Position numbers and translations under genes: made by a program. Below, one piece after another: positions 1-9,401 of a stretch of DNA of 64,000 nucleotides (its first letter is position 1; every line of letters begins with the position of its first letter). The stretch comes from Tatumella citrea. Lineage in GTDB: Bacteria; Pseudomonadota; Gammaproteobacteria; Enterobacterales; Enterobacteriaceae. Under the pieces are notes generated by a model. That model ran no database searches and was not told the origin of the DNA. It was given only the letters and a program-made list of their open reading frames with translations. Location of the stretch: assembly GCF_002163585.1 (NCBI RefSeq), contig NZ_CP015579.1, positions 1,860,001-1,924,000 of the forward strand. Direction: 5' to 3'.

Positions 1-255
1 CCCGAGGACTTTGTCTCCGAGCCATCCGCCAATGGAGATAAGGCCGTAGACCAGGGCGCTAAATGAGGAGAACAGGGTGACGGAATCAGCTTCTGACATG
101 CCCAGTTGTTTGACCAGGTAAACAGCCATAATGGCTTGTAAACCGTAATAGCCGAAACGCTCCCACAGTTCGATGGTGAAGATTAGATAGAAGGCTTTGG
201 GTTGCCTGAAAGCATTCAGGCTGGGCTGGTTTTCCGGATTATTTGCAGTAGACAC
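1..255 (-). CDS. dtpA: Di-/tripeptide:proton symporter DtpA, N-terminal part (cut by window edge)
   Basis: Only the first 85 codons are present; the rest lies beyond position 1. The product is a POT-family (MFS fold) inner-membrane symporter importing di- and tripeptides with protons. The visible part contains [19 protein letters not shown], the family's ExxER-type first-helix signature, and continues into [11 protein letters not shown] and [10 protein letters not shown], nearly identical to E. coli DtpA. I chose the GTG start at 255 because a GAGG lies 5 bases upstream and the protein then begins STANN, as in E. coli. An in-frame ATG at 333 would add 26 residues with no counterpart. The neighbour nth and the rsx operon give the same order as in E. 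coli. Confidence 0.93.
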   Translation of the reverse strand, partial: MSTANNPENQPSLNAFRQPKAFYLIFTIELWERFGYYGLQAIMAVYLVKQLGMSEADSVTLFSSFSALVYGLISIGGWLGDKVLG

Positions 256-668
256 TTGTACCTCGGTGTTTTTACCCTGTTTTACGGCAGGAATTAAGTG
301 TGTGCCATGCGTCTGGTTGCGCATGATCGTCATTTTTTCAGGCTGCGGGACGACAAAAGCAGACAACAAAAACAATATAACGACGACATCATAAAATATG
401 TGACGAAGTGCGTTATATAGATTTTAAGTTTGTTAATGATGTGATGCGTATAATTATATATCGAAAAATTCTCACTGCCTGTCTCAAAGGATAATGAATG
501 TTGACAGTTAATGCAATGATGGGTGGTTTAGGATAAATTGCTATTAAATTAGTTATAAATAGTCCTATGTACTACATGATTGGATTTTATTTGGATTTAA
601 AAGTTATTGTAAGGTTAGTTGGCAGGATATTTTTGAGGTTTTTTTCATCATGGGGAAAGACCGTTGTT

Positions 669-685
669 CGCTGATTAAATCAGCG
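669..685. repeat. 17-bp palindrome
   Basis: CGCTGATT-A-AATCAGCG is a perfect palindrome around one central base. It lies between dtpA and nth. No T tract follows on either strand, so it could be a protein site or a small hairpin. Its function is unknown. Confidence 0.5.
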
Positions 686-757
686 TACAAAGCAGGGATA
701 GTTTACGATTAAAATTAAGTGGCGGTGCAACTTTATGATTTAATGTAAAAAATAAGT

Positions 758-781
758 CAGATGCACTGATAAGTACATCTG
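758..781 (-). terminator. Possible weak terminator after nth
   Basis: A CAGATG/CATCTG hairpin lies about 40 bases past the nth stop. On the minus strand it is followed, after six bases, by six T residues. The stem is short and the T tract is displaced, so it is only a candidate for the end of the rsx-nth transcript. Confidence 0.35.
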
Positions 782-819
782 CATAAAAAGAGGGAAATAA
801 AGAGAATTTTCTGGCAGAT

Positions 820-1452
820 TTAGTCAGTTTTTTCGCGATATTCGCATAAATCTTCAATAAGACAGGAACCACAACGAGGTTTACGGGCAATGCAAGTGTA
901 GCGTCCATGTAAAATTAGCCAGTGGTGGCAGTCTACTTTGAACTCAGCAGGGACAACTTTCAGTAATTTATGCTCAACCAGGTCGACATTTTTACCCGGT
1001 GCGAAGCCTGTTCTGTTTGATACCCGAAAAATATGAGTATCTACCGCGATAGTCGGCCAGCCAAAGGCTGTGTTCAGGACAACATTCGCCGTTTTCCGGC
1101 CAACACCTGGCAACGCTTCTAACGCTTCCCGGTTTTCCGGAACCTGGCTTTGGTGTTGAGTGACAAGGATCTGGCAGGTCTTAATTACATTTGCGGCTTT
1201 GCTGTTAAACAGACCGATAGTTTTTATACATTCACGGACACCGTCTTCACCGAGTTCCAGCATTTTTTCCGGTGTAGGCGCTTTTGCGAATAACCCTATA
1301 GTGGCTTTATTTACACTCACATCTGTTGCCTGAGCAGACAACAGCACCGCTATTAACAGTTCAAACGGGGAAGAAAAATTTAATTCAGTCGTCGGATGCG
1401 GATTGTTGTCCCGCAACCGGCTAAGAATCTGATAACGTTTCTCTTTATTCAC
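820..1452 (-). CDS. nth: Endonuclease III
   Basis: This base-excision-repair DNA glycosylase/AP lyase removes oxidised pyrimidines and cleaves the strand by beta-elimination. At 210 residues it has the family's normal length. The helix-hairpin-helix [12 protein letters not shown] carries the catalytic Lys, followed by AVDTHIFRV with the catalytic Asp. The C-terminal [4Fe-4S] ligands are C187, C194, C197 and C203 (C-x6-C-x2-C-x5-C). The start overlaps the rsxE stop by four bases (ATGA), so it is translationally coupled as the last gene of the rsx operon, as in E. coli. Confidence 0.97.
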   Translation of the reverse strand: MNKEKRYQILSRLRDNNPHPTTELNFSSPFELLIAVLLSAQATDVSVNKATIGLFAKAPTPEKMLELGEDGVRECIKTIGLFNSKAANVIKTCQILVTQHQSQVPENREALEALPGVGRKTANVVLNTAFGWPTIAVDTHIFRVSNRTGFAPGKNVDLVEHKLLKVVPAEFKVDCHHWLILHGRYTCIARKPRCGSCLIEDLCEYREKTD

Positions 1453-2186
1453 GACACTTTCCCGGCCGGCAGCGGGGCAGACGCAACTGAGGCGCTCTGA
1501 GGGACAGTTTTGGCAGCACTGGCTGCGATAGCGGCTTTACGTTCCGCATGCTGCCGGGTGCGCTGATCAATAAGATACTTTAATGCCAGCAGCATACCGA
1601 GGCCGATAAAGGCGCCTGGCGGCAACATTGCCAGTAACATCGGAGAATCAAAGTGGAACACCTGAACCCGTAACACTTTAGCCCAGGGACCAAGCAGCTG
1701 ATCGGCTCCGTTAAAGATGGTGCCGTTACCAATAATCTCACGGATAGATCCCAGTGTTACCATGGCACAGGTCGCACCCATTCCGATAGAAAATCCGTCC
1801 AGCGCAGAAAGTGCCACATTAGATTTGGAAGCAACGGCTTCTGCACGACCCACCACAATACAGTTCGTCACAATCAACGGGATAAAGATTCCGAGTGACT
1901 GGTACAGGCTGTGAGCATAGGCACTGATCAGCATCTGAACACAACTGACCACTGAGGCAATGATCATGACATAAATCGGGATACGAATTTCCGTAGGCAT
2001 CCAGCGGCGGGACAGCGAAATGGCACTGTTAGTAATAGTGAGTACCAGTGTGGTCGCCAGACCCAGCCCCAGAGCATTGGTCGCTGTCGATGTGACGGCC
2101 AGTAACGGGCATAATCCCAGTAACTGTACCAGTGCGGAGTTGTTTTTCCACAAGCCGCCAATCAGTAGTTTTTTTGCTTCACTCAT
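1449..2186 (-). CDS. rsxE: Electron transport complex subunit RsxE
   Basis: Integral inner-membrane subunit of the Rsx (Rnf-type) complex, which in E. coli keeps the SoxR [2Fe-2S] cluster reduced. The protein shows several hydrophobic helices and conserved stretches such as [28 protein letters not shown] and [10 protein letters not shown]. RsxA is its paralogue, and the two form the central membrane pair. I start at the ATG at 2186, which gives MSEAKK as in E. coli, has GGAG 7 bases upstream, and overlaps the rsxG stop by ATGA. The in-frame start at 2201 has no such support. The C-terminal tail is Ala/Lys-rich and slightly longer than the E. coli one. Confidence 0.95.
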   Translation of the reverse strand: MSEAKKLLIGGLWKNNSALVQLLGLCPLLAVTSTATNALGLGLATTLVLTITNSAISLSRRWMPTEIRIPIYVMIIASVVSCVQMLISAYAHSLYQSLGIFIPLIVTNCIVVGRAEAVASKSNVALSALDGFSIGMGATCAMVTLGSIREIIGNGTIFNGADQLLGPWAKVLRVQVFHFDSPMLLAMLPPGAFIGLGMLLALKYLIDQRTRQHAERKAAIAASAAKTVPQSASVASAPLPAGKVS

Positions 2187-2812
2187 TGAGTTTCTCCACA
2201 ATCAGGCAGCGATGACAGCTGCGATGGCAGTGTTTCAATATACAGGGTAGTACGTTTTGTGGCATTCACGACCGCCCGGGGTGTAATAGTCGCACCGGTG
2301 AACTGATCAAAATCACCACCATCTTTTTTAACCGCAAAATGTGTGTCATCAGGGCCATGTAATACCACTCCGGAAAAATGAGTGATCCAGTCCGAGATGC
2401 GCAATTCAATTTTATCACCCAGGCCCGGTGTTTCGTGTTGTTCAACAACCCTGACACCAAGCACTTTACCGTGAAAATCGGCGCCGACCAGCATCTGGAT
2501 TGCACCGGAATAGCCATCAGGTGCAGTGGTTTCCAGTGCGACAGCGACCGGTTTACCGTCTTTACGGGCCAGGTAGAGGTGGTGCGGGTCCATATTCCCA
2601 AGGGCTTTGTCCCGAACCACATAACATTCCTGTTGCAGCTTATTATTATACAACGACGGAGGAATGACCTGGTCGAACAGTGCTTTTTGTTCCAGCGCCA
2701 TCTGATGTTCAACGGTGGGTTTGGTCACCATATTAATCACTGCGGTCATGCCGGTAGTGACCGCAGCAAACACTGCCAGAGTCACACCATTTTTTCGGAT
2801 AGCATCGAGCAT
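2183..2812 (-). CDS. rsxG: Electron transport complex subunit RsxG (covalent FMN)
   Basis: Membrane-anchored, mainly periplasmic flavoprotein of the Rsx/Rnf complex. An N-terminal membrane helix (about residues 9-28) precedes the FMN-binding domain. [12 protein letters not shown] contains the flavinylation motif, with Thr175 as the residue that takes FMN through a phosphoester bond. The preceding [10 protein letters not shown] is typical of the family. It is 209 residues, close to E. coli RsxG (206). It lies 3 bases after rsxD and is coupled to rsxE by ATGA; AGGA precedes its ATG. Confidence 0.96.
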   Translation of the reverse strand: MLDAIRKNGVTLAVFAAVTTGMTAVINMVTKPTVEHQMALEQKALFDQVIPPSLYNNKLQQECYVVRDKALGNMDPHHLYLARKDGKPVAVALETTAPDGYSGAIQMLVGADFHGKVLGVRVVEQHETPGLGDKIELRISDWITHFSGVVLHGPDDTHFAVKKDGGDFDQFTGATITPRAVVNATKRTTLYIETLPSQLSSLPDCGETQ

Positions 2813-2815
2813 CGG

Positions 2816-3874
2816 TTAATCCTTACGATGGCCATACACCCGAGGCTGAGTGTAATAATCAATTAACGGAACACAAATATTTGCCAGTAATACGGCAAAT
2901 GCTACACCATCCGGATAACCACCAAAACTGCGGATAAGCCAGGTCAACAGGCCTATCAGTGCACCATAAACCAGCCGCCCTTTATCGGTGGTAGAGGCAG
3001 AAATAGGGTCAGTAGCAATGAAAAACGCGCCAAGCATTGTGCCGCCGGAAAACAGGTGCATCATCGGCGACGCCAGGCTGCCCGGGGATAGCCACCATCC
3101 AAGACAGGCACAGAAGGCCAGAGCAACCAGATAACTGACTGGTATCTGCCAGCGAATTGTGCCGGTAGCTAACATAAACAAGCCACCCGCCAGGAAGCCG
3201 ACATTCACCCATTGCCAACCTTGCCCGGCGATAATGCCGTGGAAAATTGGCTGTTCCAGTAACTGGGCGGCGGTGTGACCGGCACGCAGACCGGTTTTAA
3301 AGCCATCCAGCGGGGTTGCCTGGCTGATACCATCTACACCGATTTGCAGTGCCTGCATCGACAAGCCACCACTGGTGTGAGCCGTAAAGATCATGCTCAG
3401 GCTGTCGAGCAGACCAGGTTTAACGGTTTGCAGAGTTTCCGGTGGCAGCCAGCTGGTCATCTGTACAGGGAATGAAATCAGCAACACGACATAACCCACC
3501 ATTGCAGGGTTAAACGGATTCTGACCCAGTCCGCCATACAGTTGTTTGGCAATAATAATGGCAAATGCTGTGCCCAGTACGATCAACCACCAGGGGGCAA
3601 GAGGTGGCAGGCTGACGCCAAGTAACAGCGCTGTCAGTAAGGCTGAGTTATCTGCTAACACCGGTAGTACCGGTTGGCGACGCAGACGCAATACTAATCC
3701 TTCAGCCACCCATGCAGTCAGCGCGGCAATGGCCACCTGAATCAGGTTTCCGTAACCGAAGAAATACCATTGTGCTGCCAGACCCGGAATTGCCGCCAGC
3801 AGCACAAGGGTCATAATCCGGTTGGTACTGCGCCGGTTATGGGTATAAGGAGAACTTGCAATACGAAAAGCCAT
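2816..3874 (-). CDS. rsxD: Electron transport complex subunit RsxD (covalent FMN)
   Basis: Polytopic inner-membrane flavoprotein of the Rsx/Rnf complex, homologous to NqrB. At 352 residues it is full length, with about ten hydrophobic helices. The FMN-attachment Thr is Thr187 in [13 protein letters not shown], the same position as in E. coli. [12 protein letters not shown] is another family hallmark. Its ATG directly abuts the rsxC stop codon. The next gene, rsxG, carries the second covalent FMN. Confidence 0.96.
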   Translation of the reverse strand: MAFRIASSPYTHNRRSTNRIMTLVLLAAIPGLAAQWYFFGYGNLIQVAIAALTAWVAEGLVLRLRRQPVLPVLADNSALLTALLLGVSLPPLAPWWLIVLGTAFAIIIAKQLYGGLGQNPFNPAMVGYVVLLISFPVQMTSWLPPETLQTVKPGLLDSLSMIFTAHTSGGLSMQALQIGVDGISQATPLDGFKTGLRAGHTAAQLLEQPIFHGIIAGQGWQWVNVGFLAGGLFMLATGTIRWQIPVSYLVALAFCACLGWWLSPGSLASPMMHLFSGGTMLGAFFIATDPISASTTDKGRLVYGALIGLLTWLIRSFGGYPDGVAFAVLLANICVPLIDYYTQPRVYGHRKD

Positions 3875-6352
3875 TTATTCCTCAGATGTCGTATTCTGCA
3901 ACACAGGCGTCGCGGGGTGTTGTGATTCTGAATGTGTTGCCGGGGTCGCTAATGCATTGCCTTGCTGGCCTGCTTTTTTGGCTTTCGCACGGGCAATGGC
4001 AGCGGCGATAGCGGCTTTACGCGGGTCAACTTCTGGTTCACGGATGACAGGAGCATCTTCCGCTACAGCCGGTTCGTCAGGCTGTTCAGCCTGGGCCGCT
4101 TTTTTGGCTTTAGCACGGGCAATCGCCGCAGCGACAGCCGCTTTACGCGGATCAACTTCGGTATCAGCGACAACCGGTTCAGGTTCATTCACCGGTTCAG
4201 CCTGAGCGGCTTTTTTGGCTTTCGCCCGGGCAATCGCGGCAGCGACAGCCGCTTTACGCGGGTCAACTTCGGTATCAGCGGCAACCGGTTCAGCCTGAGC
4301 GGCTTTTTCGGCTTTAGCACGGGCAATCGCCGCAGCGACAGCCGCTTTACGGGGATCAACTTCGGTTTCAGCGACAACCGGTTCTGGCTCATTCACCGGC
4401 TCAGCCTGAGCGGCTTTTTTGGCTTTAGCCCGGGCAATCGCCGCAGCGACAGCCGCTTTACGCGGGTCAACTTCGGTATCAGCGACAACCGGTTCTGGCT
4501 CACTCGCTGGTTCAGCCTGAGCGGCTTTTTTGGCTTTCGCCCGGGCAATCGCCGCGGCGACAGCCGCTTTACGGGGATCATTTTCGCTATCAGTAGCAAC
4601 CGTCGCGGGTTCAGCCACCGGTTCAGCATGATCTGCTTTCTTAGCTTTAGCACGGGCTATCGCCGCGGCAACAGCAGCCTTACGAGGATCGTCAACACTA
4701 TCAGGTACTGCTTCTGCCTGAGCGGCCTTTTCAGCCTGGCGGGCTCTGGCCTGGGCTTTCCTGGCCTCCCGTTGAGCAATAACAGCAGTGTTGTCAGGTA
4801 CTGCACCGGCTTTGACTTCAACTTCTTCACCGGCAGCAGCTGATTTAGCTTTTACTCTGGCGATTGCTGCATTAATTTCATTCGACTCGCTGGAAGAGAC
4901 CCGGCGTTTTGCTTCTGCATGTTTAGCTTCACGGGCCTGTTTATCACGTTCCAGTCGCTGCTGACGAGCTTCAAAGCGGGCTTTCGCTTCGGCAGTGCGT
5001 TGTGCTTCCAGGTCAATTTGATGTAATTCAGCCTTTTCCTGGCGATAATACTGCACCAGCGGAATATTGCTTGGGCAGACATACGCGCACGCACCGCATT
5101 CGATACAGTCATTCAGATTATAAGCACGGGCTTTGTCATGGTCTGCGCCCTGGCAGTACCAGAACAATTGCTGTGGCAACAATCCAGCCGGACAAGCATC
5201 AGCACAGGCGCTGCAACGAATACAGGACTGTTCTGATTCGTTATTGCCCATTTCGGAGGCCGAAGGTGCCAGCAGGCAGTTGGTGATTTTCACCATCGGA
5301 ACATCAAGCGATGGCAGGGTAAAGCCCATCAGAGGCCCGCCCATAATCACCAGTTGCTGATCACTGGCTAAAAATCCACCCTGCTGCAGCAGATGACTGA
5401 CAGGAGTACCAATACGTCCCCAAACATTACGCGGCCGGGCCATGGCTTCACCGGTCAGTGTCACAACACGCTCTGTCAGTGGTTCACCGTTAATGACCGC
5501 GCGTTTTACGGCAAAAGCTGTACCTACGTTTTGCATCAGAACGCCGATATCTGCTGAGCGTCCACCGTGAGGAACTTCGAGTCCGGTAAGAATTTTGGTC
5601 AGCTGTTTGGCGCCCCCGGAAGGGTATTTGGTAGGAATCACCCGGATTATCAGATCCGTGTTTTTTCCCAGAGCCTGTTTCAGACTGCGGATCGCTTCCG
5701 GCTTATTATCCTCAATACCAATCAGCACCTGGTCGGCATGTAGCAACCAGCTCAGTATCCGGCATCCGGTGAGAATTTCATCAGCATAATCCTGCATCAG
5801 CCGGTCATCGGCGGTGATATAGGGTTCGCATTCAGCCGCATTAATAATCAGGGTTTTAACTCCCTGCAGGCCGCCATTGAGTTTGGTGGCTGTCGGGAAT
5901 CCGGCGCCGCCGAGTCCGGCAACACCTGCTTCATGGATAATACGGATAATGTCACGACGATCGTGCTGCTGATAGTCAGCTATTGGCTGGCGCTCTGTCC
6001 AGCGGTCTTCACCATCAGGACGAATAAACACACAGGCTTCAGATAACCCGGAAGGATGGGCGGTAATATGTGGGGTAATTGCAGTCACTGTACCGGATGT
6101 TGGCGCATGCACCGGTAACATCCGGCCCCGGCCAAAGGTCAGTGGCTGGCCACGCAGCACTTTATCGCCTGGCTGGACAAGGATTTCACCTTCCTGACCT
6201 AAGTGTTGCTTTAACGGAATAATAAACTGTGCCGGTAACGGCAGTTCTGCCAGCGGTGTGCCGTTAGACTGAGTCTTCATTTCCGGCGGGTGAATTCCCC
6301 CTTTGAAGTCCCAAATCTTTTCGCTGCGAAAACGAGAAAACAGATTAAGCAT
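3875..6352 (-). CDS. rsxC: Electron transport complex subunit RsxC with expanded Ala/Lys repeat tail
   Basis: Peripheral subunit of the Rsx/Rnf complex, thought to accept electrons from NADH. Residues 1-430 are the conserved core. GLGGAGFPT near 147-155 belongs to the NADH/FMN-binding region, and two [4Fe-4S] clusters are bound by C377/C380/C383/C387 and C416/C419/C422/C426. After a charged coiled-coil-like segment (about 435-550), residues 554-797 hold seven copies of a [19 protein letters not shown] unit. Enterobacterial RsxC proteins have such Ala/Lys tails of variable length. The product is 825 residues, longer than E. coli's (740, from memory). Its start overlaps the rsxB stop by eight bases. 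Confidence 0.96.
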   Translation of the reverse strand: MLNLFSRFRSEKIWDFKGGIHPPEMKTQSNGTPLAELPLPAQFIIPLKQHLGQEGEILVQPGDKVLRGQPLTFGRGRMLPVHAPTSGTVTAITPHITAHPSGLSEACVFIRPDGEDRWTERQPIADYQQHDRRDIIRIIHEAGVAGLGGAGFPTATKLNGGLQGVKTLIINAAECEPYITADDRLMQDYADEILTGCRILSWLLHADQVLIGIEDNKPEAIRSLKQALGKNTDLIIRVIPTKYPSGGAKQLTKILTGLEVPHGGRSADIGVLMQNVGTAFAVKRAVINGEPLTERVVTLTGEAMARPRNVWGRIGTPVSHLLQQGGFLASDQQLVIMGGPLMGFTLPSLDVPMVKITNCLLAPSASEMGNNESEQSCIRCSACADACPAGLLPQQLFWYCQGADHDKARAYNLNDCIECGACAYVCPSNIPLVQYYRQEKAELHQIDLEAQRTAEAKARFEARQQRLERDKQAREAKHAEAKRRVSSSESNEINAAIARVKAKSAAAGEEVEVKAGAVPDNTAVIAQREARKAQARARQAEKAAQAEAVPDSVDDPRKAAVAAAIARAKAKKADHAEPVAEPATVATDSENDPRKAAVAAAIARAKAKKAAQAEPASEPEPVVADTEVDPRKAAVAAAIARAKAKKAAQAEPVNEPEPVVAETEVDPRKAAVAAAIARAKAEKAAQAEPVAADTEVDPRKAAVAAAIARAKAKKAAQAEPVNEPEPVVADTEVDPRKAAVAAAIARAKAKKAAQAEQPDEPAVAEDAPVIREPEVDPRKAAIAAAIARAKAKKAGQQGNALATPATHSESQHPATPVLQNTTSEE
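3962..4693 (-). repeat. Seven-copy in-frame repeat inside rsxC
   Basis: Seven imperfect copies of a unit of 31-43 codons (mostly 37) encode [19 protein letters not shown] plus a Glu/Pro/Val-rich linker. Units begin at residues 555, 592, 629, 666, 697, 733 and 776 of RsxC. High nucleotide identity between copies suggests recent duplication or slippage, all in frame. It also creates long spurious antisense reading frames here. Confidence 0.9.
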
Positions 6353-6923
6353 GATGTTCTACCGGAATAACACGGACAGGAATGGTGTTTAAATCCCATT
6401 TCCAGTTAGCAGTGGTGGTTGCCACGGGGCGCATTTCTATACAGTCCGTCGGGCAAGGGGCGACACATAAATCACAACCCGTGCACAAATCCGTCAGCAC
6501 AGTGTGCATTGCCCGCGTTGAACCGACAATCGCATCCACCGGACATGCCTGAATACACTTGGTACAGCCAATACAGTTAGCTTCGTCGATCCAGGCAACC
6601 TTGCGCTCAGGAGTTTTAGCTTCTTCATCGCCGTCGATAGGTTGCGGTTCAACGTTCAGCAGTGCAGCCAGTTTCAGCATGGTCTGCTCACCACCAGGGG
6701 CACATTTATTAATCATTTCGCCATGATTACCCACTGCATCCGCATAAGGACGGCAACCGGGGTAACCACATTGCCCGCACTGGCTTTGAGGCAGTAACTC
6801 ATCTATCTGTTCAACAATCGGATCTTCTTCAACTTTAAAACGGCGTGAAGCATAGCCCAGCAGGGCGCCAAACACTAACCCGAGAATACTTAGTGAAACA
6901 ATAGCAATCCAGATAGCGGTCAT
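6345..6923 (-). CDS. rsxB: Electron transport complex subunit RsxB (ferredoxin-like)
   Basis: Iron-sulfur subunit of the Rsx/Rnf complex, anchored to the inner membrane by one N-terminal helix (about residues 4-26). Three cluster-binding regions are visible. The first is [13 protein letters not shown], of the Fe-S domain called 4Fe4S/FeS. The other two are ferredoxin motifs, [12 protein letters not shown] and [12 protein letters not shown]. At 192 residues it matches E. coli RsxB. Its ATG shares one base with the rsxA stop codon and its stop overlaps the rsxC start, so the operon is tightly packed. Confidence 0.96.
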   Translation of the reverse strand: MTAIWIAIVSLSILGLVFGALLGYASRRFKVEEDPIVEQIDELLPQSQCGQCGYPGCRPYADAVGNHGEMINKCAPGGEQTMLKLAALLNVEPQPIDGDEEAKTPERKVAWIDEANCIGCTKCIQACPVDAIVGSTRAMHTVLTDLCTGCDLCVAPCPTDCIEMRPVATTTANWKWDLNTIPVRVIPVEHHA

Positions 6924-7504
6924 CAGAATTTCACCAGCCCCGTAAAGCCCATAAATGCCAGAGCCATCAGGCCAGCGGTCACCAGTGCGATAGATGAACC
7001 TTTAAATGGAGCCGGGACATTCGCCAGCACCAGACGTTCGCGGATTCCGGCAAACAGCACCATTACCAGAGAAAAACCGAGCGATGCACTGAAACCATAC
7101 AGAGCAGCCTGCAGAAAGGTATGTTTCAGGTTAACACTGAGTAATGGCACACCCAGCACTGCACAGTTAGTAGTAATCAGTGGCAGGAAGATACCGAGCA
7201 ACCGGTATAGAGACGGACTGGTTTTGCGCACCACCATCTCGGTAAACTGAACGGTAACGGCAATCACCAGGATATACGCCATGGTTCTGAGGTAGACCAG
7301 ATCCAGCGGAACCAGAATAAGGTGATTCACCAGCCACGCACAGATCGAAGCCAGAGTGATTACAAATGTTGTCGCCAGACCCATTCCGATAGCGGTTTCC
7401 AGCTTTTTGGAAACACCCATGAAAGGGCAGAGGCCTAGAAACTTTACCAGCACAAAGTTATTTACCAATACGGTGCCAACAAAGAGTAATAGATAGTCAG
7501 TCAT
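6923..7504 (-). CDS. rsxA: Electron transport complex subunit RsxA
   Basis: Integral membrane subunit, paralogous to RsxE, and first gene of the operon rsxABCDGE-nth. The sequence [19 protein letters not shown] followed by [12 protein letters not shown] is almost identical to E. coli RsxA, and [14 protein letters not shown] is the second conserved half-motif. I start at the ATG at 7504, matching the 193-residue E. coli protein. An ATG two codons earlier (7510) is equally possible, and neither has a strong ribosome binding site. The promoter should lie in 7505-7640. Confidence 0.95.
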   Translation of the reverse strand: MTDYLLLFVGTVLVNNFVLVKFLGLCPFMGVSKKLETAIGMGLATTFVITLASICAWLVNHLILVPLDLVYLRTMAYILVIAVTVQFTEMVVRKTSPSLYRLLGIFLPLITTNCAVLGVPLLSVNLKHTFLQAALYGFSASLGFSLVMVLFAGIRERLVLANVPAPFKGSSIALVTAGLMALAFMGFTGLVKF

Positions 7505-7639
7505 TGTCATGCCATGGGGGTTGAAAGGTAGTATTATCAGGGATTAGACCCTGTATAACAACCATGCCGGTTTTATTGTCGCGGGGTTTCGCACTCAGAA
7601 TTAAATTTAATGCGCAGAAATGAATCGGGATAGTTGAAA

Positions 7640-7682
7640 ACCGGCCAGACAGCCTGTGCATTTTACAGAGACTTTGGCCGGT
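7640..7682 (-). terminator. Probable terminator after add
   Basis: ACCGGCCA/TGGCCGGT is a perfect 8-bp stem with an inner CTGT/ACAG pairing. On the minus strand it lies about 10 bases past the add stop and is followed by TTTTC. This separates add from rsxA. The loop is long, so the call is moderate. Confidence 0.55.
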
Positions 7683-7691
7683 AATCGTCGT

Positions 7692-8690
7692 TTAACCGCT
7701 GACTTTCTGTCGTAAGGCTTGTTTTTCGGCCTGACTCAGAAATGCCATATACAAACCGTTTTCCTGGGCCTGACGAATTTCATCTGCTGTCAGGCCGGCT
7801 GCCGGTGCGGCGACCAGATATTCATGTGGCAATTCAATGCCCTGTACCGCAGGATCATCAGTGTTCAGGCAAGCCATAACGCCATGTTGCAGGAAACGCT
7901 TCAGTGGATGGACCTGCAGTGACGGCACTGTGCTGGTCTGAATATTCGAGGTAAGGCAGGATTCGATACCAATGCCATACTCAGCCATATAATCCATCAG
8001 AGCCGGGTCTTCGATAGCTTTAACGCCGTGGCCAATGCGCTCAGCACCCAGTTCACGAATCGCCTGCCAGATACTTTCCGGACCAGCAGCTTCACCGGCA
8101 TGGACGGTTACACGAAAACCGGCATCACGGGCTTTATTAAAATGGTTCAGAAACTGGCTGCCGGGAAAACCGAGCTCGTCGCCCGCCAGATCCACAGCAG
8201 TAATATGATCGCGATGGGCCAGTAATGCATCCAGTTCCTGCTGGCAGGCAGCTTCGCCAAAAGTCCGGCTCATAATACCTATCAGATTCACTTGCACATC
8301 GTATTTCTCGCATCCCTGGCGGACACCTTCAACCACAGCTTCAACTACTCCGGCGACGGGTAGCTGGTGGGTCATTGCCATATATCCCGGTGAAAAACGT
8401 AACTCAGCATAATGAATGCCGGCTGCCGCAAGATCGGCCACATTTTCCAGAGCGACCCGGCGACAGGCATCCAGCGATCCCAGTACCTTGACGCCCCAGT
8501 CCAGTTTCTGCAGAAAACTGACCAGATCTGGTTCAGTACTCATTACCTGAACGTGAGGCAGCAGAGCAGAAAGATCACTGGCCGGCAGGGCAATGTTAAA
8601 TTCTCTGCCCAGGTCAAGAATGGTCTGCGCACGGATATTACCGTCGAGGTGCCGGTGGAGGTCTGTGAGGGGGAAAGTGGTATCTATCAT
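7692..8690 (-). CDS. add: Adenosine deaminase
   Basis: Cytoplasmic zinc enzyme converting (deoxy)adenosine to (deoxy)inosine in purine salvage. Zinc ligands are visible as LHRHLDG (H12, H14), HAGE (H197, with catalytic E200) and LNTDDP near residue 278. At 332 residues it has the normal length and is closely similar to E. coli Add. It lies upstream of the rsx operon in the same orientation but is separated from it by a probable terminator. The 230 bases upstream of it carry a hairpin at 8742-8765. Confidence 0.96.
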   Translation of the reverse strand: MIDTTFPLTDLHRHLDGNIRAQTILDLGREFNIALPASDLSALLPHVQVMSTEPDLVSFLQKLDWGVKVLGSLDACRRVALENVADLAAAGIHYAELRFSPGYMAMTHQLPVAGVVEAVVEGVRQGCEKYDVQVNLIGIMSRTFGEAACQQELDALLAHRDHITAVDLAGDELGFPGSQFLNHFNKARDAGFRVTVHAGEAAGPESIWQAIRELGAERIGHGVKAIEDPALMDYMAEYGIGIESCLTSNIQTSTVPSLQVHPLKRFLQHGVMACLNTDDPAVQGIELPHEYLVAAPAAGLTADEIRQAQENGLYMAFLSQAEKQALRQKVSG

Positions 8691-8741
8691 CGTGCACTCA
8701 TTAATTCTAAAAAAAGTGCGTAATAGTATAAAAATATCCGG

Positions 8742-8765
8742 GGGTAAAACACCAGTATTTTACCC
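8742..8765. repeat. 8-bp inverted repeat upstream of add
   Basis: GGGTAAAA and TTTTACCC are separated by 8 bases. The pair lies about 50-75 bp upstream of add and 155 bp before the divergent small gene at 8921. It could be an operator or a hairpin. I do not recognise it as a known site. Confidence 0.45.
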
Positions 8766-8920
8766 TCTGGTGGGGCAGTATAAATGGCCAGGTGAATGAA
8801 TAGACTGGTTTTTTATTTTTTAATTCCATCATGTTAGTAAGGTCATTTCGATTAACAGATTCGATTGAATGGATAAATGTTTCGCAATATGATGAGCGAA
8901 GTCAATCGGGAGTCAGCAAA

Positions 8921-9169
8921 ATGTTAACAGATTATCTGAAAATTGAAGAAGGTGATGAGCTTAAGCATGCTCACCGTGTACAGCATAAAAATCGTGGTCA
9001 GGAAGAAGTGAATCAATGGATCATTGTCGGGAAAGATGGTCAGCATAAAGGTACGGTAAATCTTTCCGATAAGCTCAACTGCCGTCGTTCTTACTCAGCG
9101 AACTATCGGGTTACTCAGCGTGACCTGCAGGGCCGGATTGTTGTTGACCGCTTAACCGACGTTCTGTAA
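8921..9169 (+). CDS. Unrecognised 82-residue protein
   Basis: I do not recognise this family. The ATG at 8921 has GGGAG eight bases upstream, which decides the start; the longer frame from 8831 has no such site. The product (MLTDYLKIEEGDELKHA...) is small, hydrophilic and charged, with a predicted mixed beta/alpha pattern. It has no signal peptide and no membrane helix. It has a single Cys (in KLNCRRS), so no metal-binding pattern. A clear rho-independent terminator follows at 9316, so it is probably a single-gene transcript. It is divergent from add. The good ribosome site and terminator make it a likely real gene. Confidence 0.75.
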   Translation: MLTDYLKIEEGDELKHAHRVQHKNRGQEEVNQWIIVGKDGQHKGTVNLSDKLNCRRSYSANYRVTQRDLQGRIVVDRLTDVL

Positions 9170-9315
9170 TTCTGTTCAGCCTGTTGCTGAGTGCAGCATT
9201 CACCGGGTCTCTGTGCCTGTTGTCCGGTTATCGTCACAAGCCGCAATACTGAAGATTAACAATAAACCTTTACAGTGTATTGTCGGAATCCGGAGGACAC
9301 AGTTGCCGGAATAAG

Positions 9316-9342
9316 CGAACCTTAACAGGTTCGTTTTTTTTT
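9316..9342 (+). terminator. Rho-independent terminator after the 82-residue gene
   Basis: A CGAACCT/AGGTTCG stem with a TAAC loop is followed by nine T residues. It lies about 150 bases past the stop codon at 9169 and is a textbook terminator. Confidence 0.9.
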
Positions 9343-9349
9343 GCCGCTG

Positions 9350-9380
9350 CCAAAGAAAAGGGCGCTGCAAAGCAGCGCCC
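9350..9380 (-). terminator. Rho-independent terminator after the ydgA-like gene
   Basis: GGGCGCTGC/GCAGCGCCC is a perfect 9-bp GC-rich stem with a three-base loop (9360-9380). On the minus strand it is followed by TTTTCTTT (down to 9352). It lies about 20 bases past the stop at 9402. Confidence 0.9.
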
Positions 9381-9401
9381 CCGGAGTGCTGAGGCCAGAT
9401 A

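Larger units (their letters stand above)
256..819. other. AT-rich intergenic region between dtpA and nth
   Basis: No convincing gene was found in these 564 bases. The stretch is visibly AT-richer than the flanking genes. It should hold the dtpA promoter (reading left) and the end of the nth transcript. Two inverted repeats, at 669-685 and 758-781, are listed separately. The short reading frames here (for example 675-908 on the minus strand) have no recognisable content and overlap nth. Confidence 0.6.

Noticed and set aside
197..394. 65-codon plus-strand frame over the dtpA start
   Set aside because: It is antisense to dtpA and its promoter, with no ribosome site or family resemblance.
3962..4693. 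Regular repeats resembling a CRISPR array at first sight
   Set aside because: The units are in-frame coding repeats of mostly about 110 bp inside rsxC; there are no short identical repeats with unique spacers and no cas genes.
3957..4843. Long plus-strand frames (up to 293 codons) antisense to the rsxC tail
   Set aside because: They mirror the repeated, low-stop-content rsxC repeats, show only shadow repeats of Phe/Arg/Ser, and lack ribosome sites.
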